Assembly: GCA_035532555.1 (NCBI GenBank)
Contig: DATKQS010000009.1
Span: forward strand, 144,312 to 208,311
Length of the DNA stretch: 64,000 nt
Direction: 5' to 3'
Origin: Thermoplasmata archaeon
GTDB lineage: Archaea; Thermoplasmatota; Thermoplasmata; Lutacidiplasmatales; UBA184
Position numbers and translations under genes: made by a program. The notes beneath the pieces were generated by a model, which had not been told where the DNA came from, did not search any database, and worked only from the letters and a program-made list of their open reading frames with translations. Within the stretch, counting starts at the first letter, position 1; each line of letters opens with the position of its first letter. Shown here in pieces: positions 57,411 to 64,000 of the stretch.

Positions 57411-60106
57411 GGTCCCGAACCCTCCGAGGGCCCCGCGCTCTTCAGGTTCGCGTCGATGCGCGTGAGGCGCTCGTCCAGCTCCCGTGCCTTCTCCTCGGCC
57501 TCCTGGATGACCGCCGGCGGAGCGCGCTCGCGGAATCCCGGGTCGGCAAGACGCTCGCGGGTTTTCCTCAGTAACGCGGCGAGCTTGTCTCGTTCCCGAC
57601 GGAGCGTCTCGGTGTCCTCGATCGACGCCGCCGGTCGGAGGATGAAGTACTCTCCCGCCGCCGAGACCCGGGTCGCCGCGCCTTCCGGGGTCGTTTCGCT
57701 CGGGCCGAGCAGCTCGAGCGGGTGTACCCGAGCGAGTTTTTCGATGGCCGCACGCTCCGCCATCAACAGAGTGCGGACCTCCTCGTTCTGAGGTCGGATC
57801 CAGGCGGAGGGGATCGTCTCGATGGCGACGTGCTCCTCGGCACGCAGGTTCCGCAAGAGCCGGATCGAATCGAGCAGGATCTCCATCCGTGCCTCCGCGA
57901 GCGCATCGCGCGGGACCTCCGCGGCCGAGGGCCACGGGGCGATGGTCACCGACTCGCCTTCATGGGGGAGCGCGTGCCACAGTTCTTCCGTCATGTGGGG
58001 AACAAAGGGGTGAAGGAGGCGAAGGGATCGCTCGATCACGAACAGGAGCGTTGCCTGCGCAGCCCGTTGACTCACCGCGTCGCCCTTGCCCGCAAGCCGG
58101 TCCTTGATGAGCTCGACGTACCGGTCGGCGAGATCGTGCCACAGAAACTGGTAGAGCGAGGTGGCCGCCTGGGTGATCTCGAACCGGGCGAGGGCCGCGT
58201 CCACGGCAGAGATCGTCGCGGCGTAGCGTGAGAGGATCCACCGATCCTCGAGCGGGGAGTGGGCGTAAATCGCGGGGGGATCCGCCGGGGGCGCGGTTCC
58301 GTTCGGCGTGTGCGACTGGGCGAATCGGGTCAGGTTCCACACCTTCGTCAGGAAGTTGCGGGCGCCCTCGAGGGGCCCGCGTCCGAACGGCCCGTCCTCG
58401 TCCGTGGGCGTCGGGAACACGAGCGCGAAGCGCGTCGCGTCGGCTCCCCGCTCGGCGATCACCGAGAGCGGATCCGGAGAGTTCCCGAGATGCTTCGACA
58501 TCCTCCGGCCGCGGTCGTCGCGCAGCATCCCCGTGAGGTAGACATCGGAAAACGGCGCACGGCCCGTGAAGTACAGTCCGGCCATCATCATCCGGGCGAC
58601 CCAGAAGAACATGATGTCGCGGCCGGTCACGAGTAGGTGCGTGGGGTAGTAGTGGGCGAGATCCGCCGTCTCTTCGGGCCAGCCGAGCGATAGGAACGGC
58701 CACAGCCACGAAGTGAACCACGTGTCCAGGACGTCGGGGTCCGGGATCAGCTCCCGGCACCCACACTTCGGGCAGGACTCTGGAGCGTCCACGTAGACGA
58801 TCTCCTCCTTGCACTCTGCGCAGCGAGAGACCGGGATCGGATGGCCCCAAACGACCTGGCGGGAGATACACCAGTCCTGGATCGTCTCCATCCACCGGAA
58901 GAACGACAACGTCCATCGATCGGGGTGGATGCGCACAAGCCCTTCCCGCACGGCGGCCGCCGCGGGATCCGCGAGGGGGCGCATCTTCACGAACCACTGG
59001 GTGGACAGGCGGGGTTCGATCACCGCGTCCGATCGTTCCGAGCGCGCCACGCTGTGCCGATACTTCTCCGTCCGCAGCAGAAGGCGGGCCTCCTCCAGCC
59101 GCTTCACGGTCGCTTCCCGGCCCCGTTCGCAATCGAGCCCCCGGAGCTCGGGAGGGACGAGATCCCCCTCGAGCCGCCCCGAAACGTCGAGGATGCTCGC
59201 CGGAAGCGCAAGATCGGGGTGCCGCCGATAGATCTCGTAATCCACGAGGTCGTGGCGAGGGGTCACTTTCAGCGCACCGGCCCCGAACGCCGGATCGATC
59301 GCCGTATCGGTGACGACGGGAACTCGGCGGTTCACGATCGGTAGCAGGACCTCTCGACCGACGTCGGAAGCATGCCGCGCGTCGTCGGGGTGAACCGCCA
59401 CCGCCACGTCTCCGAAGATCGTCTCGGGGCGGACGGTGGCGACCTCGAGGCCGCCGGGGCTTCCATCGGCCCAGGGGTAGCGAACGAAGTACAGCAGCCC
59501 GTCTTCCTCCGCGTGGATCACCTCGAGATCGGAGACGGCCGTGCGCAGCCGCGGGTCCCAGTTGACCATCCGTTCCCCCCGGTAGATCAGCCCCGCCCGG
59601 TAGAGCTGAACGAAGACCTCGCGCGTTGCTCGCGCAGCCGGCGGGTCCATCGTGTACCGGTAACGGGTCCAATCGACCGAGAACCCCCCGGCTCGGGTCT
59701 GTTCTAGGATGCGGGGCTCGTGCTCCTGGCGCCAGAGCTCGATCTGCTCGAGGATCTGCGTGCGCGGCAGATCTTCCAATCGGACGCCTTCCTTCGCGAG
59801 CCGTCGCCGAACCTCGACCTGCGTCGCAAGGCCCGCGTGATCGAGCCCCGGTACCCAGAGCGTGGCATTCCCTTTCATCCGGTGCTGGCGCACCAAGATG
59901 TCCATCACGGAGTAGCCGAGCATGTGACCCATCGTCAGGATGCCCGTGACGTTGGGCGGCGGGATCGGGACGGTGAAGTACGGGCGGTTCGGGCGATCCG
60001 GAGCCCGGAAGTAGCCGTGGGCGGTCCAATCCGCCTGCCAGCGCGCTTCGATCGTCTTCGGATCGAAGCGGGACGGGAGGGCGGGGGTGCTCACGGATTC
60101 CTCCAT
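57407..60106 (-). CDS. valS: Valyl-tRNA synthetase
   Basis: An 899-residue class I synthetase charging tRNA-Val, with editing domain. The HIGH region reads PPPNVTGILTMGH (49-61), so the first His of HIGH is Thr58; the KMSKS motif reads RMSKHLGN. The C-terminus (about 820-895) is a coiled-coil arm (DTETLRRERDKLAALLRKTRERL), typical of bacterial-type ValRS. RADE-like and anticodon-binding segments (RWILSRYAATISAVDAALARFE) are normal. The deviations look like a divergent lineage rather than decay, because the rest is intact. It overlaps the aldo/keto reductase gene by 4 nt. Confidence 0.93.
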   Translation of the reverse strand: MEESVSTPALPSRFDPKTIEARWQADWTAHGYFRAPDRPNRPYFTVPIPPPNVTGILTMGHMLGYSVMDILVRQHRMKGNATLWVPGLDHAGLATQVEVRRRLAKEGVRLEDLPRTQILEQIELWRQEHEPRILEQTRAGGFSVDWTRYRYTMDPPAARATREVFVQLYRAGLIYRGERMVNWDPRLRTAVSDLEVIHAEEDGLLYFVRYPWADGSPGGLEVATVRPETIFGDVAVAVHPDDARHASDVGREVLLPIVNRRVPVVTDTAIDPAFGAGALKVTPRHDLVDYEIYRRHPDLALPASILDVSGRLEGDLVPPELRGLDCERGREATVKRLEEARLLLRTEKYRHSVARSERSDAVIEPRLSTQWFVKMRPLADPAAAAVREGLVRIHPDRWTLSFFRWMETIQDWCISRQVVWGHPIPVSRCAECKEEIVYVDAPESCPKCGCRELIPDPDVLDTWFTSWLWPFLSLGWPEETADLAHYYPTHLLVTGRDIMFFWVARMMMAGLYFTGRAPFSDVYLTGMLRDDRGRRMSKHLGNSPDPLSVIAERGADATRFALVFPTPTDEDGPFGRGPLEGARNFLTKVWNLTRFAQSHTPNGTAPPADPPAIYAHSPLEDRWILSRYAATISAVDAALARFEITQAATSLYQFLWHDLADRYVELIKDRLAGKGDAVSQRAAQATLLFVIERSLRLLHPFVPHMTEELWHALPHEGESVTIAPWPSAAEVPRDALAEARMEILLDSIRLLRNLRAEEHVAIETIPSAWIRPQNEEVRTLLMAERAAIEKLARVHPLELLGPSETTPEGAATRVSAAGEYFILRPAASIEDTETLRRERDKLAALLRKTRERLADPGFRERAPPAVIQEAEEKARELDERLTRIDANLKSAGPSEGSGP

Positions 60107-60187
60107 CCGTCCGCGGTTCGGCTCATGAACACGAGGTCGAGCGGAAACGGCACGATGAAGGTTGCCCTCGGATCGATCTGCGGCCGT

Positions 60188-61663
60188 TCAGCGGGACCGA
60201 ACTTGCGGGAAGAGGATCACGTCCTTGATCGATTTCGCTCCGGTGAGCGCCATCACGATCCGCTCGATCCCGAAGCCGATCCCCGTCGCGGGAGGCATGC
60301 CGTGACGTAGGGCCTCCACGAACTCGGCGTCGTACGCGTAGCGGTCCTCCCCGCGTGCGGCGAGTTGTTCCTGGAAGCGTCGTTCCTGCTCGTCGGGGTC
60401 GTTGAGTTCCGTGTAGCAATTCGCGATCTCGAACCCACGGCAATGGATCTCGAACCGCTCGACCCGACCTGAAAGGCTCCGGTGGCGCTTCGCGAGGGGG
60501 GTGGTCGATGCCGGATGATCGACCACGAACGTCGGACGATCGATCGTCGGCTCGACGTAATGCTCGAAGAGCTTGTCCAGAGACACGCCCGGCGGAGAGT
60601 CGGCCGGCACGGTCGCTCCGCACCGGCGCGCGAGCTCGCCGAGCTCGAGAGTCGGTCGGGAGAGGAGATCGTGGATTCCGCTGCGCTCCTCCAGCGCCTG
60701 AACGAAGTCAAGGGTAGCGAACGGAGGACGGAACAGTTGCGCGGCGGATCGCGCCGCTTCCGAATCCGGCTGCCACTCGAGCATTCGGGCCCCCAAGCGC
60801 TCGAAGAGCCCCTCCATCAGGCGGCGCATGTCGTGGTAGTCGGCATACGCCCAATAGAGCTCGAGCATCGTGAACTCGGGCGAGTGGGTCGAATCGAGGT
60901 CCTCGTTGCGGAAGCACCGGCCGATCTCGTAGACCCGTTCCAAGCCACCGATCAGGAGTTGCTTCAAGGAGAGCTCGATGGAGATCCGCAGCTGGAGCTC
61001 GGAGTCGAGGTACCGAGAGCGGGTCACGAAGGGAGCCGCGGCGGCGCCTCCCGCGACGCGCAGGAGGATCGGGGTCTCGACCTCGAGGAAACCCGCGGCG
61101 TCGAAGTATCGGCGTATCTCGCGTGTCAGGAGCGAGCGCAGGCGGAATCGCTCTCGGCTCTCGGCGGAGGACATGAGATCGAGGTAGCGCCGGCGGATCC
61201 GCTCTTCGGGGTCCTGCAGCCCGTGGAACTTCTCCGGGGGCGGCGCAATCGCCTTGGCGAGGAGTTCGAGGGATTGAATCCGAAGCGAGGGCTCTCCTCG
61301 GCGAGAGACCGCCGGCATGCCGACCGCTCCGATAATGTCCCCCGGGTCGAGGTCGGCGAGCCAACGCGTGTAGGTCTCTTCCCCGAGCTCGTGGATCGTG
61401 AGCAGCAGCTGCAGTGTCCCCGATGCGTCCTCGAGGTCGATGAAGGAGGTGCCTCCGTGAGAGCGGATGGTGAGCAGTCGACCGGCGACGCGCGCGGTAC
61501 GACCGACGACCTCCTCCCCGGGCGCGAGCGAACTCGTGAGGGCCCGGACCTCACGGACGAGGGTTCGATCCGGAAACGACCAGGGGAAGGGCTCGCGTCC
61601 CTCGGCCCGCCAGCGAGCGATCTTCCCGCGTCGCTCCCGTTCCAGATGGGACTCCTCCGGCAT
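60188..61663 (-). CDS. lysS: Lysyl-tRNA synthetase, class II
   Basis: A 491-residue class II synthetase. The N-terminal OB domain (about 50-150) contains GRLLTIRSHGGTSFIDLED. The catalytic core has motif 1 (ETPIL), motif 2 (VYEIGRCFRNEDLDSTHSPEFTMLELYWAY) and motif 3 (GIGFGIERIVM). Archaea are split between class I and class II LysRS, so this is a lineage marker. The ATG at 61663 is preferred to an upstream opening at 61726 because residues there are atypical. It is 81 nt before the valS start and on the same strand. Confidence 0.94.
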   Translation of the reverse strand: MPEESHLERERRGKIARWRAEGREPFPWSFPDRTLVREVRALTSSLAPGEEVVGRTARVAGRLLTIRSHGGTSFIDLEDASGTLQLLLTIHELGEETYTRWLADLDPGDIIGAVGMPAVSRRGEPSLRIQSLELLAKAIAPPPEKFHGLQDPEERIRRRYLDLMSSAESRERFRLRSLLTREIRRYFDAAGFLEVETPILLRVAGGAAAAPFVTRSRYLDSELQLRISIELSLKQLLIGGLERVYEIGRCFRNEDLDSTHSPEFTMLELYWAYADYHDMRRLMEGLFERLGARMLEWQPDSEAARSAAQLFRPPFATLDFVQALEERSGIHDLLSRPTLELGELARRCGATVPADSPPGVSLDKLFEHYVEPTIDRPTFVVDHPASTTPLAKRHRSLSGRVERFEIHCRGFEIANCYTELNDPDEQERRFQEQLAARGEDRYAYDAEFVEALRHGMPPATGIGFGIERIVMALTGAKSIKDVILFPQVRSR

Positions 61664-61709
61664 CGTGGCCCCTAGGCGGGAGGCGGAACGGAGGAAAAAG
61701 AGTGCGTCG

Positions 61710-62111
61710 CTAGGCCGCGATGCCATCGAGCGAGAATTGCTCGATGGCCCCGGGGCGCATGAGGACGAGGCGCTCGGGGAGTCCAGGCTCCTTGCCGTCG
61801 GGCCGCGCTGGCTCGTGGAGTAGCAAAAAGGTACCGAAGAAGAACTCCGCGGTCGCGTCTCCGCCTCCGATCCCGTAGCTGACGTAGTCGGAGAAGTAGA
61901 CGTGGATGTGACCGGAGCGACGCTTGCGGACCGCCGACAGGAATGCCGAGAGCTGCTCGGGTCCTTTGCGCTGGAGCTCTTCGACCAGGTCGCGCAGGAG
62001 CGGGCGGAGCGACAGTCCCGAGAGGCCGTCGTACGCGAGGTAGACTGCGGGACGCGGCTCGAGAGCTACGACATCAAGCCGCAGCACTCCTTCGACCGGT
62101 TTGGTGCGCAT
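61710..62111 (-). CDS. Conserved-looking hypothetical protein, 133 residues
   Basis: A soluble protein with alternating strands and helices (LRLDVVALEPRPAVYLAYD, LLRDLVEELQRKGPEQLSAFLSAVRKR, HIHVYFSDYVSYGIGGGDATAEFFFG). No family recognised. It is 46 nt upstream of lysS on the same strand. A TATA-like attatgag at 62133-62140 is about 25 nt before the ATG. Balanced amino-acid composition argues that it is a real gene. Confidence 0.65.
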   Translation of the reverse strand: MRTKPVEGVLRLDVVALEPRPAVYLAYDGLSGLSLRPLLRDLVEELQRKGPEQLSAFLSAVRKRRSGHIHVYFSDYVSYGIGGGDATAEFFFGTFLLLHEPARPDGKEPGLPERLVLMRPGAIEQFSLDGIAA

Positions 62112-62183
62112 CGATGGGCCTACCTGCTCTGGATTATGAGGCCTTCGGCCGGTGAACGAGCGCAGCCCGACCGTTCAATCGCT

Positions 62184-63806
62184 CTAGTGGTCGTGCCCAC
62201 CGCCCCCACCGGGGGACGGGCTCGACTTCCTCGACGCGATGACGTCGTCGATCCGCAGGACCATGCTCGCGACCTCGACCGCGCTGGTCAGCGCCTGGCG
62301 CTTGACCCGCGCCGGCTCGATGACGCGCAGCTTCCACATGTCGGCCGCCTTGCCGTCCACGAGGTTCACACCGACGTTCTTGTTGGCGTGGGCACCCTCG
62401 TGGGCTCCACGGAGCTCGATGAGCGTGTTGATCGAGTCGTAGCCGCCGTTCTCGGCAAGCGCCCAGGGGATCACTTCGAGGGCTTGGGCGAACGCTTCGA
62501 CCGCGAGTTGTTCCCGTCCACCGACCGTAGGGGCAAACTTGCGCAGCTTGACGGCGAGGTCGATCTCGGTCGCACCGCCGCCGGGGCAGACGACCCCGTC
62601 CTCGATGACCGAGCTGACGACCTTGAGCGCGTCCTGCAAGGATCGCTCGACTTCCTGGGTCACGTGCTCTGTTCCACCGCGGATCAGAATCGAGACCGAG
62701 CGGGGGTTCTTGCATCCCGTGACGAACGTCATGTGGTCGTCGCCGACCTTCCGCTCCTCGACCTTGGCTGCCGCGCCGAGGTCGGTGGCGGAGAGGTCCT
62801 GCAAGCTGGAGACGATCTTGCCGCCCGTCGCGCGCGCGAGCTTCTGGAGATCGGACTCCTTGACCTGCTTGACCGCGTAGATCCCTTCCTTCGCGAGGTA
62901 GTGAAGGACGACGTCGTCGATCCCCTTCTGGGCGATGACCACGGTCGCTCCGGAGGCCTTGACCTGCTGGACCATCTTGCGGAACGTCTTGTCTTCCTCG
63001 TCGAGGAAGCTCTGGATCTGGGAGGGGTTCTTGATGTTGATCTTGCTCTCGATCTCGGTCTTTTTCACCTCAAGAGCGGTGTTGAGGAGCGCGATCTTCG
63101 CGTTGGCGACCTCGCCGGGCATACGTGGGTGCCCACGCTCCTTGTCGAGGATGATCCCCTCAATGAGCTGGGTGTCCCCAATCGTGCCGCCGTGGCGCTT
63201 CTCGACCTTGATCTGGTCGACGTCGGCGACCATGTGGTCCCCGCGCTTCTCGGCGATGCGCTGGACGGCATGGACCGCGATGCGGGCGAGCACGTCGCGA
63301 GAGCCAAAGACTCCTTTCGAGCCCATCGCGGTGGTCGCACAGTCGAGGAGCATCGCTTCGTCATCGATCTTGACGGAAGTCCCGATCTCCTTCTCCAGAA
63401 GGCGGCGCGCCTCCTGCAGGGCGATCTCGAACCCCTTGGTGATGACGGTGGGGTGAATGTTCTGTTCGAGAAGGTACTCCGAGCGCTTGAGGAACTCGCC
63501 CGCCAGGACCACGGCGGTCGTCGTCCCGTCCCCGCACTGCTGATCCTGGGTCTTCGCGACCTCGACGATCATCTTCGCGGCCGGGTGCTCGACGTCGACT
63601 TCCTTCAGGATCGTCACGCCGTCGTTCGTGATGGTGATATCTCCCATCCCGTCGACGAGCATTTTGTCCATTCCGCGCGGGCCGAGCGTGGTACGGACGG
63701 CATCCGCAACGGCGCGGGCCGCTGCAATGTTGTTCTGGGTGGCGCTCTTGCCGCGGTCGCGTTCGGTACCTTCCTTCAGCACAAGGATCGGGGTTCCCTG
63801 AAGCAT
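62184..63806 (-). CDS. thsA: Thermosome subunit (group II chaperonin)
   Basis: A 540-residue ATP-dependent chaperonin subunit of the archaeal thermosome. The ATP-binding and hydrolysis motifs are [12 protein letters not shown] near 40-51, NDGVTILKE, and [13 protein letters not shown] near 93-105 with the catalytic Asp. Apical-domain segments and the [10 protein letters not shown] and GIDxxx-type equatorial motifs follow. The C-terminus ends in a Gly-rich stretch with HDH. It has a clear TATA box 32-40 nt upstream. The gene appears to be single in the window; other subunits may lie elsewhere. Confidence 0.96.
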   Translation of the reverse strand: MLQGTPILVLKEGTERDRGKSATQNNIAAARAVADAVRTTLGPRGMDKMLVDGMGDITITNDGVTILKEVDVEHPAAKMIVEVAKTQDQQCGDGTTTAVVLAGEFLKRSEYLLEQNIHPTVITKGFEIALQEARRLLEKEIGTSVKIDDEAMLLDCATTAMGSKGVFGSRDVLARIAVHAVQRIAEKRGDHMVADVDQIKVEKRHGGTIGDTQLIEGIILDKERGHPRMPGEVANAKIALLNTALEVKKTEIESKINIKNPSQIQSFLDEEDKTFRKMVQQVKASGATVVIAQKGIDDVVLHYLAKEGIYAVKQVKESDLQKLARATGGKIVSSLQDLSATDLGAAAKVEERKVGDDHMTFVTGCKNPRSVSILIRGGTEHVTQEVERSLQDALKVVSSVIEDGVVCPGGGATEIDLAVKLRKFAPTVGGREQLAVEAFAQALEVIPWALAENGGYDSINTLIELRGAHEGAHANKNVGVNLVDGKAADMWKLRVIEPARVKRQALTSAVEVASMVLRIDDVIASRKSSPSPGGGGGHDH

Positions 63807-63837
63807 CTAACTCACCGATACGGGGAGAAAGCGCTTG

Positions 63838-63846
63838 TATATAATA
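63838..63846 (-). promoter_or_regulatory. TATA box of the thermosome gene
   Basis: tatataata on the plus strand (tattatata on the minus strand) is centred about 36 nt before the ATG. It is the strongest AT-rich promoter element in the window, as expected for an abundant chaperonin. Confidence 0.65.
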
Positions 63847-64000
63847 CAGACTAAGTGGGGGGCTTTGGGAAGCTGCTCGATTGCCCGGCCCCACCGGACC
63901 GATTATTGTTTCAGTCGCGCGCTTTTTGTTTCACGGCCGTTCTTCCTCGAGAACTCCCTGTTTCCGTTGAGCGACAACCGATCCCGACTGACATTCTGTT
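63847..64000. other. Right-end intergenic sequence
   Basis: About 150 bp without a recognisable gene; it contains several T-rich stretches (attgtttc, ctttttgtttc). It may hold the upstream regulatory region of the thermosome gene or the end of a gene outside the window. Confidence 0.3.

Noticed and set aside
57960..60029. 689-codon open frame on the minus strand in another frame of valS
   Set aside because: Rich in Arg/Pro/Gly, no motifs, fully inside the well-supported valS gene.
61902..63854. 650-codon plus-strand open frame opposite the thermosome gene
   Set aside because: Asp/Leu/Arg/Val-rich antisense shadow of the chaperonin gene; the thermosome frame has full family motifs.
1..64000. 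CRISPR arrays, insertion sequences, rRNA genes, riboswitches, replication origin
   Set aside because: Scanned for direct-repeat/spacer patterns, transposase or integrase motifs, rRNA sequence and Orc1/Cdc6 genes; none recognised.

Overview
The window is chromosomal DNA from a GC-rich archaeon. Archaeal markers are a group II chaperonin (thermosome), ribosomal protein L40e, aIF2-beta, deoxyhypusine synthase, archease, a KEOPS Pcc1 subunit, geranylgeranyl reductase, a presenilin-type protease and the LysW amino-acid carrier pathway. Many genes have a TATA-like box about 26-36 nt before the start codon, which suggests leaderless mRNAs. The gene mix (short C2H2 zinc-finger protein, PEGA/repeat surface protein, EtfBA fusion) is most like a high-GC member of the Thermoplasmata. 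That lineage call is an inference.

Layout. 1-7300: a K+ channel, an intact tRNA-Gly(GCC), and a decayed second copy of a tRNA-Gly/trmI/membrane-gene block. The better-preserved trmI and membrane gene lie 4.4 kb further on, next to a degenerate tRNA-Gly. Between the copies sit a winged-helix gene and a large repeat-containing surface protein. 7300-13200: membrane proteins, an acetyltransferase and a MoxR/DUF58/DUF4129 cluster. 13200-24800: serine-type metabolism (SerA-like plus class V aminotransferase), archease, a glycosyltransferase, L40e, AMMECR1, IleRS, a bactofilin-like protein, a CoA-binding protein, a CPBP protease and an EtfBA fusion. 24800-28500: a minus-strand run with ferredoxin, geranylgeranyl reductase, two unknowns, a DUF1028 protein and Pcc1. 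28600-33300: a surface-glycosylation island (two paralogous GT-C-like membrane proteins, a DPM1-like transferase, a sugar-nucleotide epimerase, GtrA). 33300-39730: thioredoxin reductase, an ABC exporter with flavin reductase, a DUF6293/CARF-like regulator, a MetF-like enzyme and an HTH-ACT protein.

39829-47549 is one tight operon: argG, argH, lysW, lysX/argX, lysY/argC, lysZ/argB, lysJ/argD, lysK/argE. It encodes carrier-protein-dependent synthesis of ornithine and/or lysine and the last two steps to arginine. The carrier LysW is only 53 residues and is tucked between argH and lysX by 3-8 nt overlaps. A divergent HTH-ACT protein sits beside argG and may sense an amino acid.

47500-64000: pirin, a PadR regulator, tRNA-Lys(CTT) and GTP cyclohydrolase II, followed by a long minus-strand stretch. 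That stretch holds aldo/keto reductases, an SRPBCC-methyltransferase fusion, a 55-residue C2H2 zinc finger, deoxyhypusine synthase, a presenilin homologue, aIF2-beta-TRAM, a HAD phosphatase, ValRS, LysRS and the thermosome.

No CRISPR array, transposase, integrase, rRNA or replication origin was seen. The most unusual structural signal is the duplicated tRNA-Gly/trmI block with reciprocal decay of its two copies. I did not find a clearly new defence or biosynthetic system. The MoxR/DUF58 module, the GT-C pair, the SRPBCC-methyltransferase fusion and the bactofilin-like operon are the best candidates for undescribed function.
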